From: an uncultured Eubacteriales bacterium
Lineage (GTDB): Bacteria > Bacillota > Clostridia > Oscillospirales > Acutalibacteraceae
Length of the DNA stretch: 41,546 bases
Assembly: GCA_900317765.1 (NCBI GenBank)
Contig: ONID01000004.1
Span: 1 to 41,546, forward strand
Reading direction: 5' to 3'
In this document: in pieces, positions 16,700 to 27,000 of the stretch
Layout of the letters: every line of letters starts with the position of its first letter
How positions within the stretch are numbered: position 1 is the stretch's first letter
Position numbers and translations under genes: made by a program
Notes under the pieces: generated by a model
The model's database searches: none
Told to the model about the DNA's origin: nothing
The model's input: only the letters and a program-made list of their open reading frames with translations

Positions 16700-17587
16700 A
16701 TGACTGACATCGTGAAAGAAAGACAGAACCACTGGCTCCCTAAAATTGAAGCCGAACTTGACAGATATACCGCGCAGTGCGGTTCGATGCACGGCATTCT
16801 GCTCGAAGCCATGCGCTACAGTCTGCTAGACGCGGGCAAGAGAATCCGTCCGATACTCGCGCTGGAATTCTGCCGCGCCGCGGGAGGAAATCCCGAGGAC
16901 GCCATGCCCTTTGCCTGCGGCGTGGAGATGATACATACCTATTCCCTGATTCACGACGACCTGCCCTGCATGGACGACGACGACCTGCGCAGGGGCAAGC
17001 CCTCCTGTCACGTGAAATTCGGAGAAGCCAACGCACTTCTTGCGGGCGACGCACTGCAGCCGCTCGCCTTTGAGACCATGCTCTCCGGCAGCAGCATCCG
17101 CTCCGATCTGACGGTCAGGGCAGCCGCTGCGCTGGCGCATGCCTGCGGAGCCGCCGGTATGGTGGGCGGTCAGATGATCGACCTCGAAAACGAGGGAAAG
17201 CATGTGGGTCTTGACGAGCTGAGAGTGATGGATTCGGGCAAGACCGGCGCCATCATCAAGGCTGCCTGCGTGATGGGCGTCATTGCCGCCGACGGCAGCG
17301 ACGAAATGATCGCCATTGCGGAAAATTACGCCGAAAACATCGGCATAGCCTTCCAGATTACCGACGACATTCTCGACGTCACCAGCACCGCCGAGGTGCT
17401 GGGCAAGCCGGTGGAGAGCGACATCGGCAACGACAAGTCCACCTATGTCTCCCTTCTCGGTCTGGAAAAGGCACGCGAGGAAGCCGCGAAACACACCGCC
17501 CTTGCGGTGGAGGCGGTGGCTCCGCTCGGAGAAAAAGCCGAATTCCTTGCGCGTTTTGCGGAAATGCTCGCAGGAAGGATCAAGTAG
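16700..17587 (+). CDS. ispA: Polyprenyl (farnesyl) diphosphate synthase
   Basis: 295 residues of all-helical trans-prenyltransferase fold. The first Asp-rich motif is DDLPCMDDDDLRRGKPS (from residue 86) and the second DDILD near residue 222; GKRIRP binds the homoallylic substrate. The presence of the two-residue insertion (DDxxxxD) is typical of bacterial type II farnesyl diphosphate synthases. It condenses IPP with DMAPP/GPP to FPP, precursor of undecaprenyl phosphate and quinones. GGAGG lies 8 nt upstream. It sits in the same unit as dxs, the first enzyme of the MEP route. Confidence 0.95.
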   Translation: MTDIVKERQNHWLPKIEAELDRYTAQCGSMHGILLEAMRYSLLDAGKRIRPILALEFCRAAGGNPEDAMPFACGVEMIHTYSLIHDDLPCMDDDDLRRGKPSCHVKFGEANALLAGDALQPLAFETMLSGSSIRSDLTVRAAAALAHACGAAGMVGGQMIDLENEGKHVGLDELRVMDSGKTGAIIKAACVMGVIAADGSDEMIAIAENYAENIGIAFQITDDILDVTSTAEVLGKPVESDIGNDKSTYVSLLGLEKAREEAAKHTALAVEAVAPLGEKAEFLARFAEMLAGRIK

Positions 17588-17605
17588 CGTCGGAGGTAAT
17601 CTGCA

Positions 17606-18064
17606 ATGAAAACAATAATGGCATTGCTTGAAAACTATGTTTTGGTATGCACCCTTTCATCATGGGCAACGGCTCAGGTGTGCAAATTCCTTCTGATTTA
17701 TTTTCTGAACCACGAGGTAAAGCTGGAACGTCTTGCCGGCGCGGGCGGAATGCCGAGCGCACACTCCGCCACCGTTACGGCGCTGGTGATTTCCTGCGCA
17801 AGGTTTGAAGGCATCGGTTCCACGTTCTTTGCCATCGCTGTCGCACTGGCTGCCATCGTCATTTACGACGCTATGGGCGTAAGGAATGAGGCGGGAAAAC
17901 ACGCCAAGATCATCAATCAGATGAGAAAGAGCACAAAAACAGCAGAGAACGATGATGATCCCGAATTCAAGGAGCTGAAAGAAATGCTCGGACATACTCC
18001 CATTGAAGTTGTCGGCGGCGTTCTCACTGGAATACTTGTTCCTCTGTTTATTCCCATGCCTTGA
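17606..18064 (+). CDS. Divergent PAP2 family membrane protein (DUF212 type)
   Basis: 152 residues with two to four membrane segments. It shows the divergent PAP2 landmarks: GGMPSAHSATVTAL, YDAMGVRNEAGKHA and EMLGHTPIEVVGGVLTG. The PSAH and GHTxxEV elements match the PAP2 phosphatase core in altered form. The natural substrate of this group is unknown; placed between ispA and dxs, a prenyl phosphate is an attractive inference but not shown. It is 18 nt after ispA with GGAGG at the start. Confidence 0.9.
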   Translation: MKTIMALLENYVLVCTLSSWATAQVCKFLLIYFLNHEVKLERLAGAGGMPSAHSATVTALVISCARFEGIGSTFFAIAVALAAIVIYDAMGVRNEAGKHAKIINQMRKSTKTAENDDDPEFKELKEMLGHTPIEVVGGVLTGILVPLFIPMP

Positions 18065-18113
18065 CAGCCGTTTCTGCTTGTTGATAAAATCACTTTAAGG
18101 GTGGTAGTTGAAA

Positions 18114-19997
18114 ATGTCTGAATCCTTATTGGATACGATAAATTCACCAGCTGACATAAAGAATTTCAGCAGAGAAGAAATAGAGCGCCTTTGCGCTGAA
18201 ATAAGAGAACGCCTGATTGAAACCGTTTCCCAGAACGGAGGGCATTTAGCTTCCAATTTGGGCGTGGTGGAACTGACCGTCGCCATGCACAGAGTCTTTG
18301 ACTCCCCTCATGATCAGTTCATGTTTGACGTGGGACATCAGTGCTACACCCACAAGCTGCTGACCGGAAGGCGTGAGCAGTTTTCCACCCTTCGCACGGA
18401 AGGCGGGATGTCCGGCTTCCCAAAGCCCTCCGAAAGTGAGCATGACCCGATGATCTCCGGTCACAGCAGCACCTCCATTTCGGCTGCATGCGGTCTGGCG
18501 GCTGCCAAGAAGCTCAAGGGGGACGACGGCTGCGTCGTGGCGGTGATCGGTGACGGCGCATTGACCGGCGGTTTGGCGTATGAGGGACTGAATAATTTAG
18601 GGCGTATGCACGAGCGCGTCATTGTCATTCTCAATGACAACAAGATGTCCATCTCCAAAAACGTCGGCTCCATGGCGCGTTACCTTGCCGGAATCCGCAC
18701 ACGGAGAGGATACATCCGTGTCAAGACCAAAATATCCAAGGCGCTTCAAAAAGTTCCCTTCGTGGGAATCAAGATAAACAACCTGCTCTTCCGCTCAAAG
18801 AAGGCGCTCAAAGGCGCGATTCTTCATCGGCGCGGCACGATATTCGAAGACATGGGCTTTCTCTATATCGGGCCTGTTGACGGACACAACGAAAAGGTGC
18901 TTGAGCGCACGCTCAACGTCGCCAAGTCCATGAACAACCGCCCTGTTCTCATCCACATCTGCACCGTCAAGGGAAAAGGCTACGAGCCGGCAGAGCTGAA
19001 ACCCAAAGTATTCCACGGCATTTCCGGCTTCGACATCGACTCCGGCGAACCGAAGCACGGCGGCACCACTTTTTCAGACGTTTTTGCAAGCGCTCTGAGC
19101 GAATTCGCCGCCGAGGATGAAACCGTCTGCGCCGTGACAGCCGCCATGAAGTCCGGTACCGCGCTCACGGAATTTGCCTCCACCTACCGCAGGCGCTTCT
19201 TTGATGTCGGCATTGCGGAGGGACACGCGATAACCTTCTGCGCGGGAATGGCTGCCAACGGAATGAGGCCCGTTTTTGCGGTGTATTCCAGCTTTTTGCA
19301 GCGCGGATATGACCAGCTGATTCACGACGTTGCCATTCAGGGACTGAATGTCACCTTTGCGGTTGACCGCGCGGGAATTGTCGGCGAGGACGGCGAAACG
19401 CATCAGGGACTTTTCGATACGGCAATGCTTGGCACCATTCCCCATATACACATCTACTGTCCCGCCTATTTCAGTGAAATGAAGCCCATGCTTTACAAGA
19501 GCATGTATGTATACAGCGGACCCTGCGCCATTCGCTATCCGAGAGGTTCTGAGAAATACAAGCCCGAAGGCTTCGAAGCAGAGGGCAACGATTTCGATCT
19601 GATTGACGCAAAGGGCAATATCCTTGCCGTCACCTACGGAAGGATTTTCGGCAATCTCTGTCAGGCTGCCGGAAGACTCCGGGACGAAGGGGTAAACATC
19701 AGCCTTCTGAAATTGGGGCTTGTCAAGCCCGTTCCGGAGGAAGCTCTGAAAGCCGCCGCCTCTTTCAGCACGATCGTCTTCTTTGAAGAAGGCATCAGGC
19801 ACGGCGGTGTGGGAGAGGATTTCTGTTCGCTGCTCATGGGAACCGGCTGGAACGGCAGCTTTATTCTGCGTGCGGTGGACGACAGATTCATTCCCCACGC
19901 ATCGGTCAATTCCTCCCTTGCCAAGCTTGGACTTGACTCCGACGGGATGTATGACACAATAAAATCCGCCAATTGCGGAAAGGACGGAATAAATTGA
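18114..19997 (+). CDS. dxs: 1-deoxy-D-xylulose-5-phosphate synthase
   Basis: 627 residues. The thiamine diphosphate site is visible (GDGALTGGLAYEGLNN and the NDNKMSISKNVG region), as are the family blocks QNGGHLASNLGVVELTVA, FDVGHQCYTHKLLTGR, the central GPVDGH and the transketolase-type second domain RFFDVGIAEGHAITFCAG. It condenses pyruvate and glyceraldehyde-3-phosphate, the first step of MEP isoprenoid synthesis. ATG 18114 is chosen over TTG 18108 because GGGTGG is 9 nt from the ATG. The stop overlaps the tlyA start. Confidence 0.97.
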   Translation: MSESLLDTINSPADIKNFSREEIERLCAEIRERLIETVSQNGGHLASNLGVVELTVAMHRVFDSPHDQFMFDVGHQCYTHKLLTGRREQFSTLRTEGGMSGFPKPSESEHDPMISGHSSTSISAACGLAAAKKLKGDDGCVVAVIGDGALTGGLAYEGLNNLGRMHERVIVILNDNKMSISKNVGSMARYLAGIRTRRGYIRVKTKISKALQKVPFVGIKINNLLFRSKKALKGAILHRRGTIFEDMGFLYIGPVDGHNEKVLERTLNVAKSMNNRPVLIHICTVKGKGYEPAELKPKVFHGISGFDIDSGEPKHGGTTFSDVFASALSEFAAEDETVCAVTAAMKSGTALTEFASTYRRRFFDVGIAEGHAITFCAGMAANGMRPVFAVYSSFLQRGYDQLIHDVAIQGLNVTFAVDRAGIVGEDGETHQGLFDTAMLGTIPHIHIYCPAYFSEMKPMLYKSMYVYSGPCAIRYPRGSEKYKPEGFEAEGNDFDLIDAKGNILAVTYGRIFGNLCQAAGRLRDEGVNISLLKLGLVKPVPEEALKAAASFSTIVFFEEGIRHGGVGEDFCSLLMGTGWNGSFILRAVDDRFIPHASVNSSLAKLGLDSDGMYDTIKSANCGKDGIN

Positions 19998-20794
19998 GCG
20001 ATAAGATAAGACTCGACACCGCCGTATTTGAGGCGGGACTCGCCGAAAGCCGCGAAAAGGCAAAGGCCATGATCATGGAGGGCATTGTCTTTGTGAACAA
20101 CCAGAAGGAGGACAAGCCCGGCACACAGATACGCTCCGACGCAAAGATCGAAATACGCGGCGAAAAGCTGCCTTTTGCCAGCCGCGGCGGTCTGAAATTG
20201 GACAAGGCGGTCAAGGTATTCGGCATTGCGTTAAAGGACAAAATCTGCATGGACGTCGGCGCATCCCACGGCGGATTTACCGACTGCATGCTCCAGAACG
20301 GCGCACAGAAGGTCTATTCGGTGGATGTGGGCTACGGTCAGCTTGTCTGGAAGCTGCGCAACGATCCCAGGGTGGTCAACATGGAGCGCACCAACATCCG
20401 GTATGTCACACCCGAACAGATTGACGACAGGCTGGATTTCGCCAGCGTTGACGTGTCGTTTATCTCGCTTTCGCTTGTAGTGCCTGTCGTGCGTCAGCTG
20501 CTGAAGGACGGCGGGGAGATCATGTGCCTTATCAAGCCGCAGTTCGAAGCGGGCAAGGGCAAGGTGGGCAAAAAGGGCGTTGTCCGTGAACCCGCCATAC
20601 ACTGCGAGGTCATTCGCAAGATCATTGATCTGATGGTCGAAAACAAATTCAGAATCATCGGGCTTGACTATTCGCCCATCAAGGGACCCGAGGGCAATAT
20701 TGAATATCTGATATACGCGGCAAAGGACGACGACGCACAGCCGTTTGAATTCGACGTGCAGCAGCTTGTCAGCGAATCGCACAGCAGTCTGTAA
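19994..20794 (+). CDS. tlyA: TlyA family rRNA (cytidine-2'-O)-methyltransferase
   Basis: 266 residues. An S4 RNA-binding domain (RLDTAVFEAGLAESREKAKAMI, positions 6-60) precedes a Rossmann methyltransferase domain with the SAM-binding MDVGASHGGFTDCML. TlyA proteins 2'-O-methylate rRNA cytidines; some are also called hemolysin A. The start is TTG 19994, overlapping the dxs stop by ATTGA, with AAAGGA 9 nt upstream; the frame could extend 7 codons further but the domain begins here. Confidence 0.94.
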   Translation: MSDKIRLDTAVFEAGLAESREKAKAMIMEGIVFVNNQKEDKPGTQIRSDAKIEIRGEKLPFASRGGLKLDKAVKVFGIALKDKICMDVGASHGGFTDCMLQNGAQKVYSVDVGYGQLVWKLRNDPRVVNMERTNIRYVTPEQIDDRLDFASVDVSFISLSLVVPVVRQLLKDGGEIMCLIKPQFEAGKGKVGKKGVVREPAIHCEVIRKIIDLMVENKFRIIGLDYSPIKGPEGNIEYLIYAAKDDDAQPFEFDVQQLVSESHSSL

Positions 20795-20836
20795 AAAAAC
20801 GTCTGCCGCCTTTGCTGCTCAAATGGGGAATGAAAA

Positions 20837-21688
20837 ATGAATCTGCTGGTAACGCCAAACAACGAAAAGCAGGGCATTTATGAAAGCACAACCAAGCTCT
20901 GTCAGGCTCTGCACGAGCATGGAGCCACGGTTTACATGCTCAGTTCCGACAAGGAAAAATACAGGGAGAGCTGCGACTTCTCCGGCGGCAATATCATTGA
21001 GCTGACCAAGAAATGCGACGCTGTCATCGCTCTGGGAGGAGACGGCACCATACTTCGCTCGGCGACGATCGCCGCCGTTTACGACAAGCCGGTTTTAGGT
21101 CTGAACCAGGGCAGGCTCGGCTTTATGGCGGGTCTGGAAATGAGCGAGCTTCCGCTGATTTCACGCCTGTTTACCAAGGAATACGAAATACAGCGACGCA
21201 TGATGCTGGACGTAACGGTCCGGCACAACGGCAGGTGCAAATACCGCAACATTTCGCTCAACGACGTGGTGCTGTCACGCGGCGCGATGAGTCACATCAT
21301 CGACTTCAAGGTCATGCACAACAGCGACACCTGCCTCGAATACCGCGCGGACGGTCTGATCATCTCCACGCCTACAGGTTCCACCGCCTATTCCCTCTCC
21401 GCGGGAGGTCCCGTTGTGGACCCGAGCGTCAAGAGCATTATTCTCACGCCGGTCTGCCCTCATTCGCTCTGCAACCGTTCGGTCATTTTTGCAAGCGATT
21501 CCTATCTTGACGTCGAACCTACCATCACCTACGACAATGAGCTCTATCTCACGATTGACGGCGACGGCATTTTCAGAATGGAAAAAAATTACACCATACA
21601 TATTAAACGTTCAAAAGTAAACGCTAAATTTATTATCATTAAACAGGACAGCTTTTCAAAGGTTTTCACCGAGAAAATGCTTCACTAA
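20837..21688 (+). CDS. nadK: NAD kinase
   Basis: 283 residues. The kinase motif GGDGT is at residues 67-71 (ALGGDGTILRSA), followed by LGLNQGRLGFMAGLE and the second-domain STPTGSTAYSLSAGGPVV and ILTPVCPHSL. It phosphorylates NAD to NADP. ATG has GGGGAA about 8 nt upstream. It is 42 nt after tlyA and 36 nt before argR, the normal Firmicutes order. Confidence 0.96.
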   Translation: MNLLVTPNNEKQGIYESTTKLCQALHEHGATVYMLSSDKEKYRESCDFSGGNIIELTKKCDAVIALGGDGTILRSATIAAVYDKPVLGLNQGRLGFMAGLEMSELPLISRLFTKEYEIQRRMMLDVTVRHNGRCKYRNISLNDVVLSRGAMSHIIDFKVMHNSDTCLEYRADGLIISTPTGSTAYSLSAGGPVVDPSVKSIILTPVCPHSLCNRSVIFASDSYLDVEPTITYDNELYLTIDGDGIFRMEKNYTIHIKRSKVNAKFIIIKQDSFSKVFTEKMLH

Positions 21689-21724
21689 TATTCGCCCTTT
21701 ACGGGCAGCAGGACAGTGATTTCT

Positions 21725-22180
21725 TTGAAAAACAGCAGGCAAAAAAGGATTCTCGAGATTATTCGCTCCCAGAACGTCGAAACACAGGATGTGCTTCTGC
21801 GTCTGCTCAGCGAATCGGGTTTCAGCGTCACCCAGGCTACCATTTCAAGGGACATCAACACCCTTAGGCTTGTAAAGATTCCTGATGGCTCCGGGGGATA
21901 CAAATATGCCGAGACCGGATTGAAGGGGACGGCAAGCACCTCTAAATTCCTTGCCATGTTTACCGATAACGTCACCTCCGTATCCCGCGGACAGAACATC
22001 GTCTGCCTCAAATGTCTGACGGGAATGGCGCAGGCAGTATGCGCCTCCTTGGACAGCATCGGAAGGGAGAATATTGTCGGCACACTCGCCGGTGAGGACA
22101 CCATCTTCCTTCTCTGCAAGTCCGAAAAGGATGCGGAGGCTCTCGCAGACGAAATGCAGAAAATGCTGACGATCGGATGA
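21725..22180 (+). CDS. argR: Arginine repressor ArgR/AhrC
   Basis: 151 residues. The winged-helix DNA-binding half reads NSRQKRILEIIRSQNVETQ and SGFSVTQATISRDINTLRL; the C-terminal hexamerisation and arginine-binding half ends with GTLAGEDTIFLL. It represses arginine synthesis and activates catabolism when arginine is high. I prefer TTG 21725 because AGGAC lies 10 nt upstream and the protein then starts like the family; a GTG at 21716 is in frame but too close to that site. Confidence 0.95.
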   Translation: MKNSRQKRILEIIRSQNVETQDVLLRLLSESGFSVTQATISRDINTLRLVKIPDGSGGYKYAETGLKGTASTSKFLAMFTDNVTSVSRGQNIVCLKCLTGMAQAVCASLDSIGRENIVGTLAGEDTIFLLCKSEKDAEALADEMQKMLTIG

Positions 22181-22233
22181 AAATTCTTTTACTCTGATTC
22201 ATTTTTTACTATAAACAGGACGGTTAATGCTAC

Positions 22234-23913
22234 ATGTTAAGTAAGCTGTATATTGAAAACATAGCAGTCATAGAACGCGCGGAAATTGATTTCAGCAAGG
22301 GATTCAATGTGCTGACCGGTGAAACCGGTGCGGGCAAGTCGATTCTTGTCGATTCCATCAACGCGGTGCTGGGACAGCGCACAAGCCGGGAATTGATCCG
22401 CACCGGTGCGGACAGGGCTTTTGTCAGCGCGGAATTTGAAGACGTCTCTCCTGCCGCACTGAGGGAACTTGCCCAGCTCGGTTACGAGGCTGACGTGGAA
22501 AACGGCGGAACTGTGCTGCTGCGGAGAGAAATCCGTTCCGACGGAAAAAACGCGGTGAGAATCAACGACCGCCCGGGAAGCATTTCTGATCTTCGCACGG
22601 TTGGCAGACTTCTGATCAACATTCACGGACAGCACGAAAACCAGGCGCTGATCTCCGTTGACCGACACATGAAATACCTCGACAGCATGGGCGGCTATTC
22701 CGAAAAGCTCGAAGAGTACGCTGCGATTTTCAGGGCATACGCCTCGGCGGCCCGTGAACTGAGCAGAATGCGCACCGACGACGCGGAAAAAGCCCGCCGA
22801 GCCGATATGCTCCGGTACCAGATCAATGAGCTTGAATCCGCCGAAATCACCGTCGGAGAGACCCAAGCCCTCAAAAGCCGCAGAAACACCATCGAAAATG
22901 CGGGACGCATTTCGGCTGCTCTGAGCGGAGCCTATGCATTCATTAACGGCGGAGACGAATCCGACGGCGCAATGAATATGCTGCAGCAATGCACTGCGCT
23001 TCTCTCTGAGATTTCTCCGGTCTGTGAAGGTTCCGGCGGTCTTGCAGAAAGACTCAGCAGCATGGTCTACGAATTGGAGGACATTTCATCCGAGCTGAGT
23101 TCCATGAACGAAGAAAACGAATTCAGCCCTTCCGAGCTGGATGAAATAGAAACGAGGCTCGAAACGCTTGCAAAGATCAAAAGAAAATACGGAGAGGAAC
23201 AGGAAGCGCTCGATTATCTTGAAAAAGCCCGTGCCGAACTGGATTCCATCGAACGCTCGGAGGAGATTCTTGCCGAGTTGACAGTCAAAGCGCGGGAATG
23301 CTATCACAGCGCTCTCAGAGCCGCCGAAGAGCTTACCCGACTGCGCAAAGCTGCGGGAGAGAAGTTCTGCGAGGCTGTCAGGCGTGAGCTTGCCTTTCTC
23401 GATATGCCGTCGGTCAGGCTGGCAGTGGACATTCAGCCCTGCAATCTGAATATACACGGCGCCGACACGGTGGAATTCCTCATCTCCGCCAATCCGGGCG
23501 AACCGCCCAAGCCCATCGCCAAGATTGCATCCGGCGGCGAACTAAGCCGTATTATGCTTGCCATCAAGACGGTGCTTGCCAACATCGACGACATCGACAC
23601 CATGATATTTGACGAAGTGGACACCGGCATCAGCGGACGCGCAGCCCACAAGGTCGGCGTCAAGCTGCACGAGGTTTCCCGTTCCCGGCAGATCATCTGC
23701 ATCACGCATCTGGCGCAGATGGCAGCCCAGGCGGACACGCATCTGCTCATCAAGAAAAACGTATCGGACGGAAGGACTTTTACATCCGTCACGCCCCTCA
23801 GTTTTGAACAGCGCAAGCAGGAACTGGCACGGATCAACGGCGGCGATATTATCACGGATGCCATGCTTCAGACAGCCGAGGAACTGCTGAATAATGCGGG
23901 ATTTTTTGCGTGA
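22234..23913 (+). CDS. recN: DNA repair protein RecN
   Basis: 559 residues. SMC-like ABC ATPase: Walker A GETGAGKS at 29-36, Walker B-type MIFDEVDTGISG and signature KIASGGELSRIMLAIK, separated by a coiled coil (about residues 155-370). RecN bridges broken DNA ends in double-strand break repair. Ribosome site AGGACGG, about 10 nt from the ATG. It ends the cluster; in spore-forming relatives spoIVB usually follows, which is not the case here. Confidence 0.96.
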   Translation: MLSKLYIENIAVIERAEIDFSKGFNVLTGETGAGKSILVDSINAVLGQRTSRELIRTGADRAFVSAEFEDVSPAALRELAQLGYEADVENGGTVLLRREIRSDGKNAVRINDRPGSISDLRTVGRLLINIHGQHENQALISVDRHMKYLDSMGGYSEKLEEYAAIFRAYASAARELSRMRTDDAEKARRADMLRYQINELESAEITVGETQALKSRRNTIENAGRISAALSGAYAFINGGDESDGAMNMLQQCTALLSEISPVCEGSGGLAERLSSMVYELEDISSELSSMNEENEFSPSELDEIETRLETLAKIKRKYGEEQEALDYLEKARAELDSIERSEEILAELTVKARECYHSALRAAEELTRLRKAAGEKFCEAVRRELAFLDMPSVRLAVDIQPCNLNIHGADTVEFLISANPGEPPKPIAKIASGGELSRIMLAIKTVLANIDDIDTMIFDEVDTGISGRAAHKVGVKLHEVSRSRQIICITHLAQMAAQADTHLLIKKNVSDGRTFTSVTPLSFEQRKQELARINGGDIITDAMLQTAEELLNNAGFFA

Positions 23914-23968
23914 ATGATTAATTCCACATAATTTTTTTAAAAAAATAACAAATAATTTTAAAAAAATA

Positions 23969-23997
23969 TTGAAATTTTTGCGATTAATTGATATAAT
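23969..23997 (+). promoter_or_regulatory. Strong promoter with A-tracts for the GGDEF gene
   Basis: TTGAAA, 17 nt, TATAAT. Directly upstream are three A/T-tracts (23932-23968) spaced about a helix turn apart, resembling an UP element. Confidence 0.75.
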
Positions 23998-24043
23998 TAA
24001 TTATATGTAAATTCTTATCAAATGCGCAAAGGAATGATTTGTA

Positions 24044-27000
24044 ATGGAAGGTACATCAAAAAAAGACGTTAACAGCTTAGTTGCATCTTTGATGAACGAC
24101 GCTTACGAAAAAAACGGCAAGCTGCTTTTCATTAAATACAGTAATACATTCACCATCAAGTATGAAGACGTGCTCGTTGCCTCCAACGATAATGAGAACG
24201 CGGTTCAGACGCTCTACCACGAATTCAAGCCCGGCATGATGCAGTCGGCATATGCTCCGCTGATGGACTGGATCGGAGCGCTTTACAAGCGTTATTTTTC
24301 AGAAATCGACTACGCGACTTTTTTGGCTGACTGCGATGTCTATCCATTGCATATCAATGTCTTCAAGACTTATTTTGAATGCGGTACCTGCCGCAGAGTG
24401 GAGACTATCGTCCGCAATGAAGCTGAATTTGAACATAAGCAGTTCATTTCCGACATCATCAAGATATTCAATACGATTGCCGACAACATTCCTCTGCTGA
24501 TGATCTTTGACAATCTGCAATACTGCGAGAAGTCTCTTCTCGAATTCCTGGAAAAACTCACCCACACAAGCACCGAGAAGCATTTTTCCGTGCTTGCCGA
24601 CTTCAATGAGAAGTACGAGGTTCATGAGTACATTCAGGATACGTGGGACCTCTTCTCCAGGCGCATCGAGACAAAGAACATGATGCTCTACTGGGAATTT
24701 GACAGCATGATCGTCTCGGATAACCGTCATATTCCTTTTGTCCCTGACAAGGCCTTCTTTGCTGTCTATCTGATCATGCTCAACAACATGATCAACACCC
24801 TCTCACTCGATCAGGCGCTGATGTATTTTGAGGTCATCCGCGCAAAGCTCGAGTCAGGCGACATGTTCGTTACGGCAAAGGAAAGATATATTTTCTACAA
24901 TATCTACGGCAACGCGCATTTTCTCCGCGGCGACTACGACGACGCCATTGAAATGAGCGAGATCATGCGGGGCATTTACATCACCAACAAAGACCTGCAT
25001 GAAATCAACTACGAGTACAATTTCAACGAACTGGCTTGTCTGGCCAACATCTACGATCGCAACGAAGCCAAGGCGATGGATTACGTTCTTGAATGCAAGC
25101 GCATTGCCTACGGCAGCGGCGACGGCTTCCTGATGTTCCAGGCTGACCTGCTGCGATACAAGGCCATGATGAGAGGCTGGGACAGAGATTATCTCGTTTC
25201 GGCATTCGGTATTTCCTACGAAATCGACAACGACTTCCTCTCCCTTGCGCGGAAGTACGAATACATGAACAACTTAGCCTATGTGGTTGCGTTCGGCTAC
25301 GGCAACGACCAGACCTTCTACCGGGATTCTCTCAATTACTGCGAGAGCCGCGAACACGTCGTTACAAGCACCAATATTGCCAAGGAGCTTAAAAACGACT
25401 ACCTGCTGCTTCTCATGTGGGAAAAGCACATCCGATTTACCATCCGATACGGCTACTTCAACGTTGCCGACTACTACTACAAGTGTCAGCTCAAGGTCTA
25501 CAAGCAGAATGACAACATGCGTGAAGCCGGCATTATCTACAACGGTCTGGGCTACAACCGAATCATCATGGGTCACTACAACTACGCCAGTGACTTCTTC
25601 AATTCCGCCATCGACGTGTGGTACAAATTAGGCTTCGCTGATGAAATCGGTATGACGCTTTACAACATGGCCATCAATGAGATTCTCATGGACGAATACA
25701 GCGTGGCCATCGAAATGATTACCACTACCATCCGTATCATGAAATACCTCGACCAGATCAACCTCAAATACTGTAACATGTCCAAGCTCTATGGTATGTT
25801 GGTCTACTGCAACTACAAACTGCACATCGAATACAACGCACAGTTCTATCTCAACAAAATGGAGTACATCCTTCATCACCTCCTCTTCCCCGAAGGAACT
25901 CCCGATTACACCGCGTGGGACAACGAACTCTTCCTTTTCTACATTACCAAAGCACTGCTGATGAAGAAATCCGATCCCGACGAAGCCCAGCGACTGTTTG
26001 ACAAAGCCAAGTATCACATGGAACGCGCCGATGACCTGTACTTCTTCGTATACATGATCTTCGCCATTGAGCAGGCCGCCTTCTATAAAGAAAAGGGCGA
26101 TATGGACAACTTCAAGAAGGTGCTCAACAAGTGCATCGATCACTTCAAGAAGCACGGCTGCAACGAAAAGGCTGACAGACTCTTTGCCATCCTCAACAAC
26201 AAGAACGTTGTCACCAAGAAAATCGGTTCCGGTCTGAAGAAAATCACATCCTTCCAGCTGATCGAACTGGCCCGCCGCGTCGGTTCCGAAATGGAGCTTG
26301 ACAAGCAGAACAAGAACATCCGCTTCCTGTCGTCCTGGCAGAAGCTGATGAACAGCGACACGGTCGAAAACGTGCAGGCACTTTACCAGAAGTCAGTCAA
26401 GCTGATCAAGCGCAATTTCTGTGTGGACAATGTCCTTATGTTCTCCATGAACGGCGAGGAGGTTGTAACCGATTACACCGAGAAAAATACGGACATCAGC
26501 GCTTTCCGGATCAACAGCATTGTGGATTTCTTCAGAAATCCACAGCAGGCGTTCGTTATTACACGAACGGAAAAGAGATTCTACGACTATTCCAGGTTTA
26601 TCAGCAATTTCGGCATCAATGAAGTCTTCTCGATACTCTGCGTGCCGATTTATGAAAAAGAACAGCTCACCCACCTCTTTATCGGGTATGTTACATCTCA
26701 TGACAACTTCGTCCACAACTATGACCTGCTCGATGAAGACGATCTGAACATACTCAAATTCACGTTCCGTCAGCTCATTGATTCCACACGCCGACTCCAG
26801 GCACGTCTCGAAATTCAGGAAATGAATGCGAAGCTCGAAAAGACTTCGGTGACGGATATGCTGACCGGACTGCTTAACCGTCAGGGCTTTGCCAAGTATC
26901 TTGACGAGGAATTTGACAAGTTGGCAGCCAAGAAGAGAACCCGCGAGATACCGACGACCGTTCTCTACATCGACCTCGACAACTTCAAATTCTACAACGA

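Noticed and set aside
19074-20063. 329-codon frame antisense to dxs and tlyA
   Set aside because: Runs across two certain genes on the other strand, with no motif or ribosome site.
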